Assembly (NCBI GenBank): GCA_035555975.1
Contig: DATMFV010000065.1
Coordinates: 1-20,639 of the forward strand
From: DATMFV01 sp035555975
GTDB lineage: Bacteria > Verrucomicrobiota > Verrucomicrobiia > Chthoniobacterales > Chthoniobacteraceae
Direction: 5' to 3'
Length of the DNA: 20,639 bases
The position numbers were made by a program, and so were the translations under genes. A model generated the notes under the pieces. It had not been told where the DNA came from and did no database searches. It saw only the letters and a list, made by a program, of their open reading frames with translations. This document shows positions 8,240 through 15,714 of the stretch, piece after piece. Position 1 is the first letter of the stretch. Each line of letters opens with the position of its first letter.

Positions 8240-8267
8240 TTGACTTTATCCCCCTTCATACTAATTT
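8240..8267 (+). promoter_or_regulatory. Candidate sigma-70-type promoter of the lacI-like operon
   Basis: TTGACT at 8240-8245 is a near-consensus -35 box. TAATTT at 8262-8267 is 16 bp downstream and could serve as a weak -10. A transcript would then begin about 10 bases before the ATG at 8284, giving an almost leaderless mRNA, which fits the missing Shine-Dalgarno sequence. The -10 lies within the left arm of the inverted repeat at 8262-8284, so a bound regulator would block it. Confidence 0.5.
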
Positions 8268-8284
8268 ATTAACTCAATAAATTA
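8262..8284. promoter_or_regulatory. Perfect inverted repeat, candidate LacI-family operator
   Basis: TAATTTATT (8262-8270) and AATAAATTA (8276-8284) are perfect reverse complements separated by AACTC. The repeat covers the probable -10 box and reaches the A of the start codon of the LacI-family gene. Its all-AT arms stand out in a GC-rich window. The position and symmetry fit autoregulation by the adjacent LacI-family dimer. Known LacI-family operators usually have a central CG and little or no spacer, so the site is atypical. It could alternatively act as an RNA hairpin at the start codon. Confidence 0.55.
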
Positions 8285-9381
8285 TGAGGCGCACCAAACC
8301 GACCCAGAAAGATGTCGCCAAAGCGGCGGAAGTCTCCCAAACGCTGGTTTCCCTCGTCTTAAGCGGAGCGCCGGTCGACGTGGCCGAAGCCACGCGGGCG
8401 CAGATCCTCAAAGCCGCCCGGGACCTCGGCTACGCCACCAAGAAAAAACGGACCACCCCGCCGCGCCAGAGGGTGCTCGCCTATATCCGGCCCGTCGTGG
8501 AAAGAGGGCATCACGAGGAGCACTGGATCTACGATTCCTACGATCAATATTACGACAGGATTCAGAACTACCTGCTCGAAGCCGCCTACCAGGCCGGTTA
8601 CGCCCTCATTGTACGTCCTTACGAAAAGACCCATGAACTGACCCAGTGGCTGATGGAGTGGGGCGTCGATGGCGTCGTCTGGCATGGCCACGGAACTCTC
8701 GCCCAGTGGATCGCCGAACGCTACCCGATGGTGCAGATCAACCGTCATACGGTGATGGAAGCCGACGCGGTTTCAACCAATCAGGAAGAGATGGTCAGGG
8801 TCCCGCTCAACTACCTCCGCTCCCTGGGACACGAGCGGATCTTGTTCCTCGAACGCGCCCAGGCCACCAATACGTTGAGGGAGACCCGTATCCGCATCTA
8901 TCGGGAGTACCTTCGCGAGCACGGGCTCCTGGAATGGGAAGCGTTGTGGCGGACCTCGGGAGGTTTCGAAGATTCCCTCTCGGGTACGACCGGTCTGCTG
9001 GAGAAACTGAAGTCGTTCGCCGCCACGGACAGAAACTTGCTGCCGACGGCGATCCTGACGGGGGACCACGGCGCGCTCTATCATATGAAACACCTCGCCC
9101 GGTGCGGCGTTGACATCCCTGAACAGATCAGTTTCGTCGGTATCGACAACATCTCCGCCTCGGCCTTGAGCCATCCCGCGCTGACGACGCTCGACAACTG
9201 CCTCGACGAAATGGCGCAGACCGCCATTTCGCTTCTGATCGAACGCATCCAGCATCCCGGCAGCGCCTTCAAAAAGCTCTTCATCACCCCCAGGCTGATC
9301 GTCCGGGAGTCGGTGGCCGATCTCAAGGAACCTGCCCCATCGTCCGCGGCGCTTTCCTCAACCCCTGTAAACCCAACCTGA
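8284..9381 (+). CDS. LacI-family transcriptional regulator
   Basis: This 365-residue cytoplasmic repressor or activator is the likely controller of the downstream secreted-protein genes. The N-terminal helix-turn-helix is TQKDVAKAAEVSQTLVSLVL (7-26), followed by the hinge-like helix ATRAQILKAARDLGYATKKK. Residues about 62-345 form the periplasmic-binding-protein-like sensor. Late motifs typical of the family are PTAILTGDHGALY, ISFVGIDNIS and LTTLDN. The tail after ITPRLIVRES is a non-conserved extension. The sensor contains no sequence that identifies the sugar. The gene has no Shine-Dalgarno sequence and its ATG overlaps the inverted repeat. The TGA stop is followed after 2 bp by the next ATG, so regulator and PEP-CTERM gene are almost certainly on one transcript. 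Confidence 0.92.
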   Translation: MRRTKPTQKDVAKAAEVSQTLVSLVLSGAPVDVAEATRAQILKAARDLGYATKKKRTTPPRQRVLAYIRPVVERGHHEEHWIYDSYDQYYDRIQNYLLEAAYQAGYALIVRPYEKTHELTQWLMEWGVDGVVWHGHGTLAQWIAERYPMVQINRHTVMEADAVSTNQEEMVRVPLNYLRSLGHERILFLERAQATNTLRETRIRIYREYLREHGLLEWEALWRTSGGFEDSLSGTTGLLEKLKSFAATDRNLLPTAILTGDHGALYHMKHLARCGVDIPEQISFVGIDNISASALSHPALTTLDNCLDEMAQTAISLLIERIQHPGSAFKKLFITPRLIVRESVADLKEPAPSSAALSSTPVNPT

Positions 9382-9383
9382 CC

Positions 9384-10289
9384 ATGACCATGACCATGAA
9401 CCACCTCCCCCACCCCCGCCCATGGACCTCCCCCCTGTTGACTTCCGCCCTTTGCGCCACGCTGGGCGCGGCCGCCCTCCAGGCGAAGGTTTACAACTTC
9501 AATGACGCCACCCAGTGGGATGAATTCTACCGCACGGGCAACAATATCTGGAGCAATCCCGGCACCGGAGGCCTCTCCAACACTCCGTGGGCGGCCATCG
9601 GTTCGGGCAACAACAGCATCCCGGGGATGCTGGTCCGCTCCGAGTCGTTCTCCGCTACGGAGGAAACGTTTACCTTAGGCGCCTACTTCTTCTGGAGCAG
9701 CGCCGAAACGGGGCTGGCGACCGGGAGCAACGACGTTTTGTGGCTGGGGATCGGCCAGTCGGGCGATCCCGAAAAAGCGTTCCTGCCACGCAACAACGGT
9801 AGCGACGCCCTCGCGCCGGAATCAGCCCAAGAGCTTCGGCTCGGACTCGCCCTGGTCAACGGCGCGGGCAACGACAACAAAGTGCGGCCGCGGGGCGGCG
9901 GGGCGATCGACGGCGTCCGGATGTCGTCCTTTACCGACAACAACAATACCGTCACGCTGACCCAGGACTCCTGGTATTACCTGGAACTCAACTTCGAGCG
10001 CGCCCCCATTTCCACCGGCTACACGCTGACGCTCAATCTCTACGAAGCGACCGGCACGGGTAGCAAGGGAGAGAACATCCTCACCTACACCACCACGCAA
10101 TACAATGTCGCATTGACCACCGGCGAGCTGACCCCGTTTGTGGGAAGCACCAGCCAGCGCTTTAGCAATGTCGCAGGCATCGACAACCTCTATCTATCCA
10201 TCCCTGAACCTTCCGTGACAGCGCTCGCCATCGGCGGCCTCGTTTTCCTCGGAGTCCTCCGTTTGCGTCACTCCACGGCAGCCAAGTAA
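9384..10289 (+). CDS. PEP-CTERM sorting-domain secreted protein
   Basis: This 301-residue exported protein has a signal peptide ending near residue 34 (ATLGAAALQA then KVYNF). It has a long polar, Asn/Gly/Thr-rich body and a C-terminal PEP-CTERM tail: IPEP at 273-276, a hydrophobic helix ALAIGGLVFLGVL, then the basic cluster RLRHS. Proteins with this tail are recognised and processed by an exosortase at the membrane in bacteria that make extracellular polysaccharide. No exosortase gene is in the window. The body alternates short strands and loops and reads like a beta-sandwich or lectin-like fold, but I recognise no specific family. The start has three in-frame ATGs (9384, 9390, 9396) formed by a repeated ATGACC; the true one is uncertain. 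It lies 2 bp after the LacI gene and 11 bp before the large secreted protein. Confidence 0.85.
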   Translation: MTMTMNHLPHPRPWTSPLLTSALCATLGAAALQAKVYNFNDATQWDEFYRTGNNIWSNPGTGGLSNTPWAAIGSGNNSIPGMLVRSESFSATEETFTLGAYFFWSSAETGLATGSNDVLWLGIGQSGDPEKAFLPRNNGSDALAPESAQELRLGLALVNGAGNDNKVRPRGGGAIDGVRMSSFTDNNNTVTLTQDSWYYLELNFERAPISTGYTLTLNLYEATGTGSKGENILTYTTTQYNVALTTGELTPFVGSTSQRFSNVAGIDNLYLSIPEPSVTALAIGGLVFLGVLRLRHSTAAK

Positions 10290-10300
10290 AGCGCCCCACC

Positions 10301-13147
10301 ATGAAACGGACTTATCTTCTCTCCAGCCTTTCCGCCCTCGCTCTGGCAACCCTCCTCCTGCCGTCGGCGCTTCAGGCCGACCCCACCCGCTCACCGCTCC
10401 CCCCGACGCAGGTTGTCGTGAGCGAAACCGACGCCGGGTGGACTCTCAATAAACAGGCCGGCTCGTTCCATCTTCAGAACGGCCGGACGGAGACCGACCT
10501 GGCGCTCCGCCTCCTCAAGACGGAGAAGGAGGGCGAAACCACCATCTATCGCTACCAGCTCGAAGGCATGGCGGATGCCGGGGCGACCGTGCGCGTCCGG
10601 CAGATGCCCGCCGGTTATCTGGAATGGGAACTGACCGTCGACAACCGCGGCAAGGAAGCGCTCTGGCTGGAGCCGAGGCTGGAACTGGCCCTTCCCGCCG
10701 GCGAATTCGAATGGTACGACGGCTTTGAAACCCGGAAAAAGGCCCACCAGCGCGACGAAAACGTCGGCACGCTACCCTTTGCCGCCTTTTATGCTTCCGG
10801 CAAGGGATCGGCGATCGGGATCGACCCGACCGAGCTGGTCAGCCACTTTCGCTCCCGCGTCTCCACCGGCGATCACGGCAACCGGCTCGAATATGCTTCG
10901 CGCATGGTGATCGACCCCGGCGCGAGCGAGACCCGGCGCTTCATCGCCTTCGGCTTTGAGCCCGATTTTGGCTACCTCAACGCCGTTGCCGACTACCAGC
11001 GCTTTTTCCCCGCCGTGTTTCACCGGGCGCCGGGGGTTCATCCCAACCTCTCCGGCCCGATCAGCGGCCCGCTCTGGCGCACGCAGAACGAAATCTACCC
11101 CGGCGTCAAGGACTCCGGCCATTTTCCGCAGATCCTGGAAGCGCTGCGCTGGACCGGCGGCGGCTGGGACTGGTGCTATGCCGGTTTTGGCTACCGCCCC
11201 GGCGACTGGCTCTGCACCGAAGAGCTGACCGGCAACTGGATGGTCGCCCCGGACAAGGCCAAACCGGAAGCGAAGATCCCCCTGCGCGAATACTTCAAGA
11301 AAAGCGCCACCGAGTACCTGCAACAACACCTCGATGCCTACCAGCGCCTGAGCGCCATGCGGGAAGCGCCGCTAATGTACATCATCCCCAACTACTGCGA
11401 GGAAGAACTGGCGAAGGAACGTTTTGCCGACAGCATCTACTACGATGCACAGGGAAAACAGCGCACCTCCGGGCCGCCCTGGGTCGTCAAGTTTGACCGC
11501 TCCGTACAAATGTACGCGCATGGCAACTCCTTTGGCGACTATACCCAGGAGGCGATCCGGAAAATCGCCGAACGGAGCGAGATCCGCGGGTTTGGCTTCG
11601 ATTGCATCGACCGGGCGCGCTACCTTTATACCGGGCCCGGCACGGAACGCTCGCCGGGGCGCGCCTACGACAAGGAACTCGGCGTCTATGTCAACATGGA
11701 GACCGCCCACGCCATTTTCGGCCGGAAGGTCCACGAGTTGAAGCGCGATGGCCATACCCTGTCGCTGGCCGGGAACTTCCGGGGAAGCTCCGGCGGCTAT
11801 CTCGCGGCTTCCGCCATGGATGCCACCCTGCTGGAACATTCGCCCTGGGACGAACGCCCGATGCCCGGCGTCGTCCGTCTCCTGATGGGCAAGAAGTCGA
11901 TGACCTACCTGCATGGCTATGCGAAGCTGCCCGAACTCGACAAGCTCGACAAGGACCGCCTGGTCTCCATGCTCTCGACGCTGGCCGACTTCACGGTTCT
12001 GCAAAGCCTGCGCTATGCGATCTACCCGAGCATGAATTCCGTAATCGGCTCGCCCAAACTGATCCATTACAGCGGCATCTTCAACGATCTCTTCCGGCAC
12101 TATGGATGGGAGCCGGTCCCGGCGGTGCGCGGGCATGAAAAGCTCTGGCTGAGTCGTTACGGCAGCGGTGCCGGAGGGGTTCTCTTTGCCGGAAATGCCA
12201 CGCCCAGGGAGATCACCCAACCGCTGGAGGTGACCCCCTCCTATTTCGAGGCGGGAGCCGTCGCCTTTGTCGATTACGAAGGCGGGCACGCTGTTCACAA
12301 CGACCTCAAGGAAGGGCGGACCCACGTTCCGGCCACGCTGTCACGCGGCGACGCGCTGCTGCTGGCCGCCGCCGTGCAATGGGAAGCGCCGTTTGAAGGG
12401 AGCGTCGAAGGGCGACGCGAGCGGACGCTCGGCGAATCGGTCCGCGACACGCTGGAGATCATCCCGGCTGCCGGGGGCAAACAGGCCCTCTTTACGACGG
12501 AACTGCCCGGTTACACGCTCGAAAGCGTCTCACTGGAGGGCAAGCCGCTGAACCTGAGCCGGGAAGAAGGCAAGATCCGCTTTGAAGCCGCACTGGCCAA
12601 GGGGAAAAACAACCTGACGATCGTCCATCGCCCGAACATCGGCAACGCCGCGACGGAACTGGTCGCGAAAACCGAGTTTCTCGACAAGGAGGGCCGACCG
12701 GCCTTTTCCATCATCCTGCCAAGGGAAGAGCCTGCTCTGCGCCGCCAGGTGGATCGCATCCGGGCGTTCTTCAGCAAGCTCGACATCAAACAGCCGCTGG
12801 TCGAAGTGAAAACAACGCTCAAGGACCAGCCGAAGCCGGAAGGAGCGCTCCTCTTTCTCGGCACGCGGCAGGATCTGGAAGGAACCCCGTTTGCCGGAAC
12901 CGCGGCCCGGTTTGCAGAAGGGGAGATCGTCGGCCAGGACGGAGCCATCGGCGTGATCAGCAACGACGCCGAAGCGCTGGAAGGGGCGGTTACCCTGCTG
13001 CTCGATACCTTGCAGAGACGCTACCCTTCCTATGGCTACCTGGCGATCAGCGGCAAGTCGCTCCAGTTTTACGCCACCTCCTTCCGTCCCGACATTTTTC
13101 AGAAAAAGACCGGGCTGGAATTTCTTCCCTGGGAAAAAACGAAATGA
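10301..13147 (+). CDS. Large secreted protein, putative glycoside hydrolase of unrecognised family
   Basis: This 948-residue protein has a clear signal peptide (cleavage near ALQA-D, residues 26-27). Residues about 35-245 look all-beta, like the N-terminal sandwich of large glycosidases (QLEGMADAGATVRVRQMPAG). Residues about 255-610 look like a TIM barrel. Aromatic and acidic motifs include GGGWDWCYAGFGYRPGDW (286-303), RGFGFDCIDRARYLY (429-443) and AMDATLLEH (505-513). D434, D437, D507 and E512 are candidate catalytic acids. A beta-rich region follows (about 610-780). Residues about 790-910 resemble the small alpha/beta domain found before the barrel in alpha-glucuronidases and GH20 enzymes (GALLFLGTRQDLEG, AIGVISNDAEALEGAVTLLL), but here it is C-terminal. 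I cannot assign a CAZy family. The stop overlaps the next ATG by 4 bp (ATGA), which suggests translational coupling. Confidence 0.8.
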   Translation: MKRTYLLSSLSALALATLLLPSALQADPTRSPLPPTQVVVSETDAGWTLNKQAGSFHLQNGRTETDLALRLLKTEKEGETTIYRYQLEGMADAGATVRVRQMPAGYLEWELTVDNRGKEALWLEPRLELALPAGEFEWYDGFETRKKAHQRDENVGTLPFAAFYASGKGSAIGIDPTELVSHFRSRVSTGDHGNRLEYASRMVIDPGASETRRFIAFGFEPDFGYLNAVADYQRFFPAVFHRAPGVHPNLSGPISGPLWRTQNEIYPGVKDSGHFPQILEALRWTGGGWDWCYAGFGYRPGDWLCTEELTGNWMVAPDKAKPEAKIPLREYFKKSATEYLQQHLDAYQRLSAMREAPLMYIIPNYCEEELAKERFADSIYYDAQGKQRTSGPPWVVKFDRSVQMYAHGNSFGDYTQEAIRKIAERSEIRGFGFDCIDRARYLYTGPGTERSPGRAYDKELGVYVNMETAHAIFGRKVHELKRDGHTLSLAGNFRGSSGGYLAASAMDATLLEHSPWDERPMPGVVRLLMGKKSMTYLHGYAKLPELDKLDKDRLVSMLSTLADFTVLQSLRYAIYPSMNSVIGSPKLIHYSGIFNDLFRHYGWEPVPAVRGHEKLWLSRYGSGAGGVLFAGNATPREITQPLEVTPSYFEAGAVAFVDYEGGHAVHNDLKEGRTHVPATLSRGDALLLAAAVQWEAPFEGSVEGRRERTLGESVRDTLEIIPAAGGKQALFTTELPGYTLESVSLEGKPLNLSREEGKIRFEAALAKGKNNLTIVHRPNIGNAATELVAKTEFLDKEGRPAFSIILPREEPALRRQVDRIRAFFSKLDIKQPLVEVKTTLKDQPKPEGALLFLGTRQDLEGTPFAGTAARFAEGEIVGQDGAIGVISNDAEALEGAVTLLLDTLQRRYPSYGYLAISGKSLQFYATSFRPDIFQKKTGLEFLPWEKTK

Positions 13148-13851
13148 AACCGTTCTTCTTTCAGCTTCTGGCAACGGCATGGCTTCTGGTGTTGCCGATG
13201 ACGGGCCTTCGCGCGCAACTGAGCGTTGAAGTTCCCTACCACGAAAAGGCGGCGCTCGATCTTGACTTTACCTCCCCTGCGTGGGCCGGTGCGGGAAGGA
13301 TCGACGGCCTTCACAAGATGGGTTCCAGCCTTTCCGTCATGGGAATGGTCGCCAATGAGGAGGCCAAACAAGCCTCCCGCATCTATCTGGCGCGCGACGG
13401 CGAGGCGCTTTATATCGGTTTCGAGTATCTGGACGGCCAGGCGGAGGAAATCGCCAAAACTTCCAAGGTCGATGAAGCCCACTGGCCCAAGGGCGAGGTG
13501 GCGGAAATCTATCTCGACGGCGCGCGGGCGCAGGAGGGTGGCTATTACCACTTTGCCTTTAACGCGGCAGGTTCCCGCGCGGAAAGTGTGGAGCGCTCCA
13601 TGGTTCCGGCCAGCGGCTGGGAAGTGGTGACGCGGATCGACAAGGATGGCTGGCGGGCTGTGGCGCGCATCCCTTATGCCAAGCTCGGCATGACCGCCGA
13701 CGCGCCGGGGCTGCGCGGTCTCTTTTACCGCGACTACCATTCCCACGCCCGGGAAGAGGGAAAAAACGAACGGAGCACCTGGGGCGGCGGCGCGCTGCAC
13801 TCACCGGATGCCTTCGGCGAGCTGATCTTTACCGGAGGCAAGGGATCATGA
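13144..13851 (+). CDS. Secreted CBM9-like (DOMON-type) carbohydrate-binding protein
   Basis: This 235-residue exported protein has a signal peptide ending near residue 24 (GLRA then QLSVEV). The rest is a single domain resembling family 9 carbohydrate-binding modules. It has LYIGFEYLDGQ, then VAEIYLDGARAQEGGYYHFA, then GWEVVTRIDKDGWRAVARIP (where CBM9-like domains have W.-.E.-IP), and the closing WGGGALHSPDAFGELIF. Such domains in large bacterial enzymes bind glycan ends or act as uncharacterised partner modules; here it stands alone. It overlaps the genes on both sides by 4 bp (ATGA at 13144-13147 and 13848-13851), so it is firmly within the operon and probably acts on the same substrate as the large secreted protein. 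Ligand residues cannot be assigned by eye. Confidence 0.75.
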   Translation: MKPFFFQLLATAWLLVLPMTGLRAQLSVEVPYHEKAALDLDFTSPAWAGAGRIDGLHKMGSSLSVMGMVANEEAKQASRIYLARDGEALYIGFEYLDGQAEEIAKTSKVDEAHWPKGEVAEIYLDGARAQEGGYYHFAFNAAGSRAESVERSMVPASGWEVVTRIDKDGWRAVARIPYAKLGMTADAPGLRGLFYRDYHSHAREEGKNERSTWGGGALHSPDAFGELIFTGGKGS

Positions 13852-14942
13852 ACCGCTGGTGCCGGCATGCCCTTGCTGCGGCGGGTCTTTTCACCGTGTT
13901 GGCGGGAAGCGCCCTCGCGGAAGAGGTCGCCCTCCGCAATGAAAAGGTGGAACTGCGCTTCCCCGGCGAGGGAGAGGTGCTCCTGCGCAACCTGATCCAT
14001 CGTCCGCGCGAGTTGGACCAGTTGCGGACCGTCGACGCCGAAGGAAGCTTCCTCCCTTTTGGAGAAGAGGCGCAGGCCGAGGAAGGTTTCCGGGTGGCGA
14101 TCGCCCCGGAAGGGGAAGAAGGCGAACGCTACCTTCGCTGGAAGGTCGTCGCGGAGAAGGAGGGGGAGGTCGTCCTTGCCGATGAGGAGGGGCGGGTCGA
14201 GGCGCGTTTTACGTTGATGCCGCAGAGCGCCGCCGTGGATGTCGCGTTCACCTTCGCAAAGGAGCTGCCGCGCCCGGCAACGGCCCGGCTGGTCTGGATG
14301 TTGCAGGTGGCCGGGGACTTCCTGGGAGTGCCGACGGAAGGCCCGGCAGACTACCAGATCGTCCCGGTGGCCGACGACGGAGCCACGCAGATCCATACCA
14401 TCGCCGTACACCGCGAGACCGCGGCCCGCTATGCGCTGGCGCAGCCGTGGTGGGGCGTGGCGGACCGCGCCAGCGACTTCCTTCTCGCGTGCCAGTTTGA
14501 AACCGGGCCGGTGGTGCTGGAGCAATGGAGCGGACTGCTGCAAACCACCGAAGCCTTCCGGCAGACCGCCGTCATCCCCCTGCCCGCTTCCGGCGGAAAG
14601 GAAGTCGTCCGCCTCCGGCTTTTCCTCTTCAACAGGTTGACCGGCCTCTCCGGGCTCTCCCGAAACGCCGGTTGCTGGATCATGGAGGACGACCGCGCGC
14701 CGGAAAAGAAGACGCTCGTCATCGCTCCGGCCTTGCCGTTGCCCCGCGGAACGCTTCGCCTGCTCGCCGGAGAGAAGGAATGCCTCCGGGTCGATGTGAA
14801 TGGCTGGGAACCGGGAAAAATCTATGCTCACGAGCTTCCCTCCTCCCTCCCCAAAGGGAAGCAACCGCTGAAGGTCGAACTAAAAACGCCCGACTTTGAA
14901 GAGACCATCCCCCTGTGGACCAACCTCCCCCCCAAACTGTAA
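13848..14942 (+). CDS. Secreted protein of unknown function
   Basis: This 364-residue protein has a signal peptide of about 24 residues (ending SALA then EEV). I recognise no family. The body is rich in Glu, Arg and hydrophobic alternation (VELRFPGEGEVLLRNLIHRP; VEARFTLMPQSAAVDVAFTF) and looks all-beta. It resembles the sugar-binding sandwich domains found at the front of large glycosidases, as in the N-terminus of the 948-residue neighbour, though a direct relationship is not shown. PWWGVADRASDFLLACQFE (about 200-218) is the most distinctive aromatic segment. It starts in a 4-bp ATGA overlap with the CBM9-like gene and has one of the few good ribosome sites here (GGAGG at 13832-13836). A role as accessory binder or atypical lyase is possible but not supported by motifs. 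Confidence 0.7.
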   Translation: MNRWCRHALAAAGLFTVLAGSALAEEVALRNEKVELRFPGEGEVLLRNLIHRPRELDQLRTVDAEGSFLPFGEEAQAEEGFRVAIAPEGEEGERYLRWKVVAEKEGEVVLADEEGRVEARFTLMPQSAAVDVAFTFAKELPRPATARLVWMLQVAGDFLGVPTEGPADYQIVPVADDGATQIHTIAVHRETAARYALAQPWWGVADRASDFLLACQFETGPVVLEQWSGLLQTTEAFRQTAVIPLPASGGKEVVRLRLFLFNRLTGLSGLSRNAGCWIMEDDRAPEKKTLVIAPALPLPRGTLRLLAGEKECLRVDVNGWEPGKIYAHELPSSLPKGKQPLKVELKTPDFEETIPLWTNLPPKL

Positions 14943-14947
14943 ACGTC

Positions 14948-15622
14948 ATGAAATCACGCGGATTTTCACTGGTGGAAATGCTGGCGGCTCTCGCGGTGCT
15001 CTCCGTGCTGCTCGTATTGTCGTGGCCTGCGCTTCAAAGAGCGATCGACGCCAGCCGCAATGCCCGTTGCATTTCCAACCTGCGAAGCTGCGGCCAGGGC
15101 ATCCTGCTCCATGCGCGCGATCACGAGAATCGCCTCGTCCTCGCCTACGCCAGTTCCGCCGACAAGGATATCGCCAATTTTCCCCACCTGGAAAACCACC
15201 CCCAGAAGGGATTGACCTGGTACGAATACCTGCACAAAACCGGCTACCTCCCCAACGACGAGGTTTTTGTCTGTCCCTCGTTTGAGCCGTACCGCTTCAA
15301 CGAAAAGCCATGGGGGCGCGCCTACGGGATGCGCCGCACGGTCACCTCCACCCGCTACACCGCCCTCCCGCTCACCTCCGTGCCGCGCCCCGGCCACTAC
15401 CTGCTGCTGGCGGACAGTTCCCGCCCGACGATCGCCATCCCCTCCCAATGGTACTATGTCAACTACCCCGGGGATGAAGCGAACACCATCCACCTGCGCC
15501 ACCAGAACAAGGCGAACATCTTCTTTCTCGACGGCAGCGTCCGGGCTCTGGGTGAAACGGAGATCCTCGACCTGAACGACGGCTGGAACAAAAAGGCGCT
15601 CGACCACACGCCGGTTCGTTAG
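14948..15622 (+). CDS. Prepilin-type protein with H-X9-DG motif
   Basis: This 224-residue type IV pilin/type II pseudopilin-like protein has the class III leader MKSRG-FSLVEM, with cleavage expected after G5. The mature protein then starts with Phe and has Glu at +5, followed by the hydrophobic helix LAALAVLSVLLVLSWPAL. The C-terminal region has HQNKANIFFLDG (185-196), exactly the H-X9-DG signature of a pilin-like family that is expanded in Verrucomicrobiota, Planctomycetota and Lentisphaerota. Segment RNARCISNLRSCGQGILLHA (38-57) is also typical. I chose the ATG at 14948 rather than an upstream GTG at 14915, because it places the leader correctly. It lies 5 bp after the unknown secreted protein and is probably the last gene of the LacI cluster. 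No pilin peptidase or assembly ATPase is nearby. It probably works with secretion machinery encoded elsewhere. Confidence 0.92.
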   Translation: MKSRGFSLVEMLAALAVLSVLLVLSWPALQRAIDASRNARCISNLRSCGQGILLHARDHENRLVLAYASSADKDIANFPHLENHPQKGLTWYEYLHKTGYLPNDEVFVCPSFEPYRFNEKPWGRAYGMRRTVTSTRYTALPLTSVPRPGHYLLLADSSRPTIAIPSQWYYVNYPGDEANTIHLRHQNKANIFFLDGSVRALGETEILDLNDGWNKKALDHTPVR

Positions 15623-15637
15623 CCACCGTAATTCCGG

Positions 15638-15643
15638 TTGACA
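15638..15643 (+). promoter_or_regulatory. Candidate -35 box upstream of the serine dehydratase genes
   Basis: TTGACA is an exact consensus -35 element 72 bp before the sdaAB start, in the gap after the prepilin gene. No good -10 box lies at the usual spacing: the next bases are a GC-rich hairpin (CTCCC 15649-15653 with GGGAG 15659-15663). The promoter call therefore rests on one box only. Confidence 0.35.
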
Positions 15644-15669
15644 TTTACCTCCCGCGCGGGGAGCCTCTC

Positions 15670-15710
15670 AAAAGGTCGGGCACCGCACTAGCCTGCGACC
15701 CGAACCTTTT
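15670..15710 (+). promoter_or_regulatory. Hairpin immediately upstream of sdaAB (attenuator or terminator-like)
   Basis: AAAAGGTCGGG (15670-15680) can pair with CCCGAACCTTTT (15699-15710), eleven base pairs with one bulged A, around an 18-nt loop. The arm ends in TTTT, so it has some intrinsic-terminator character. It ends only 4 bp before the sdaAB start codon. It could end the preceding LacI operon, or attenuate and expose the sdaAB start. No Shine-Dalgarno sequence is present here. Confidence 0.45.
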
Positions 15711-15714
15711 GCCG

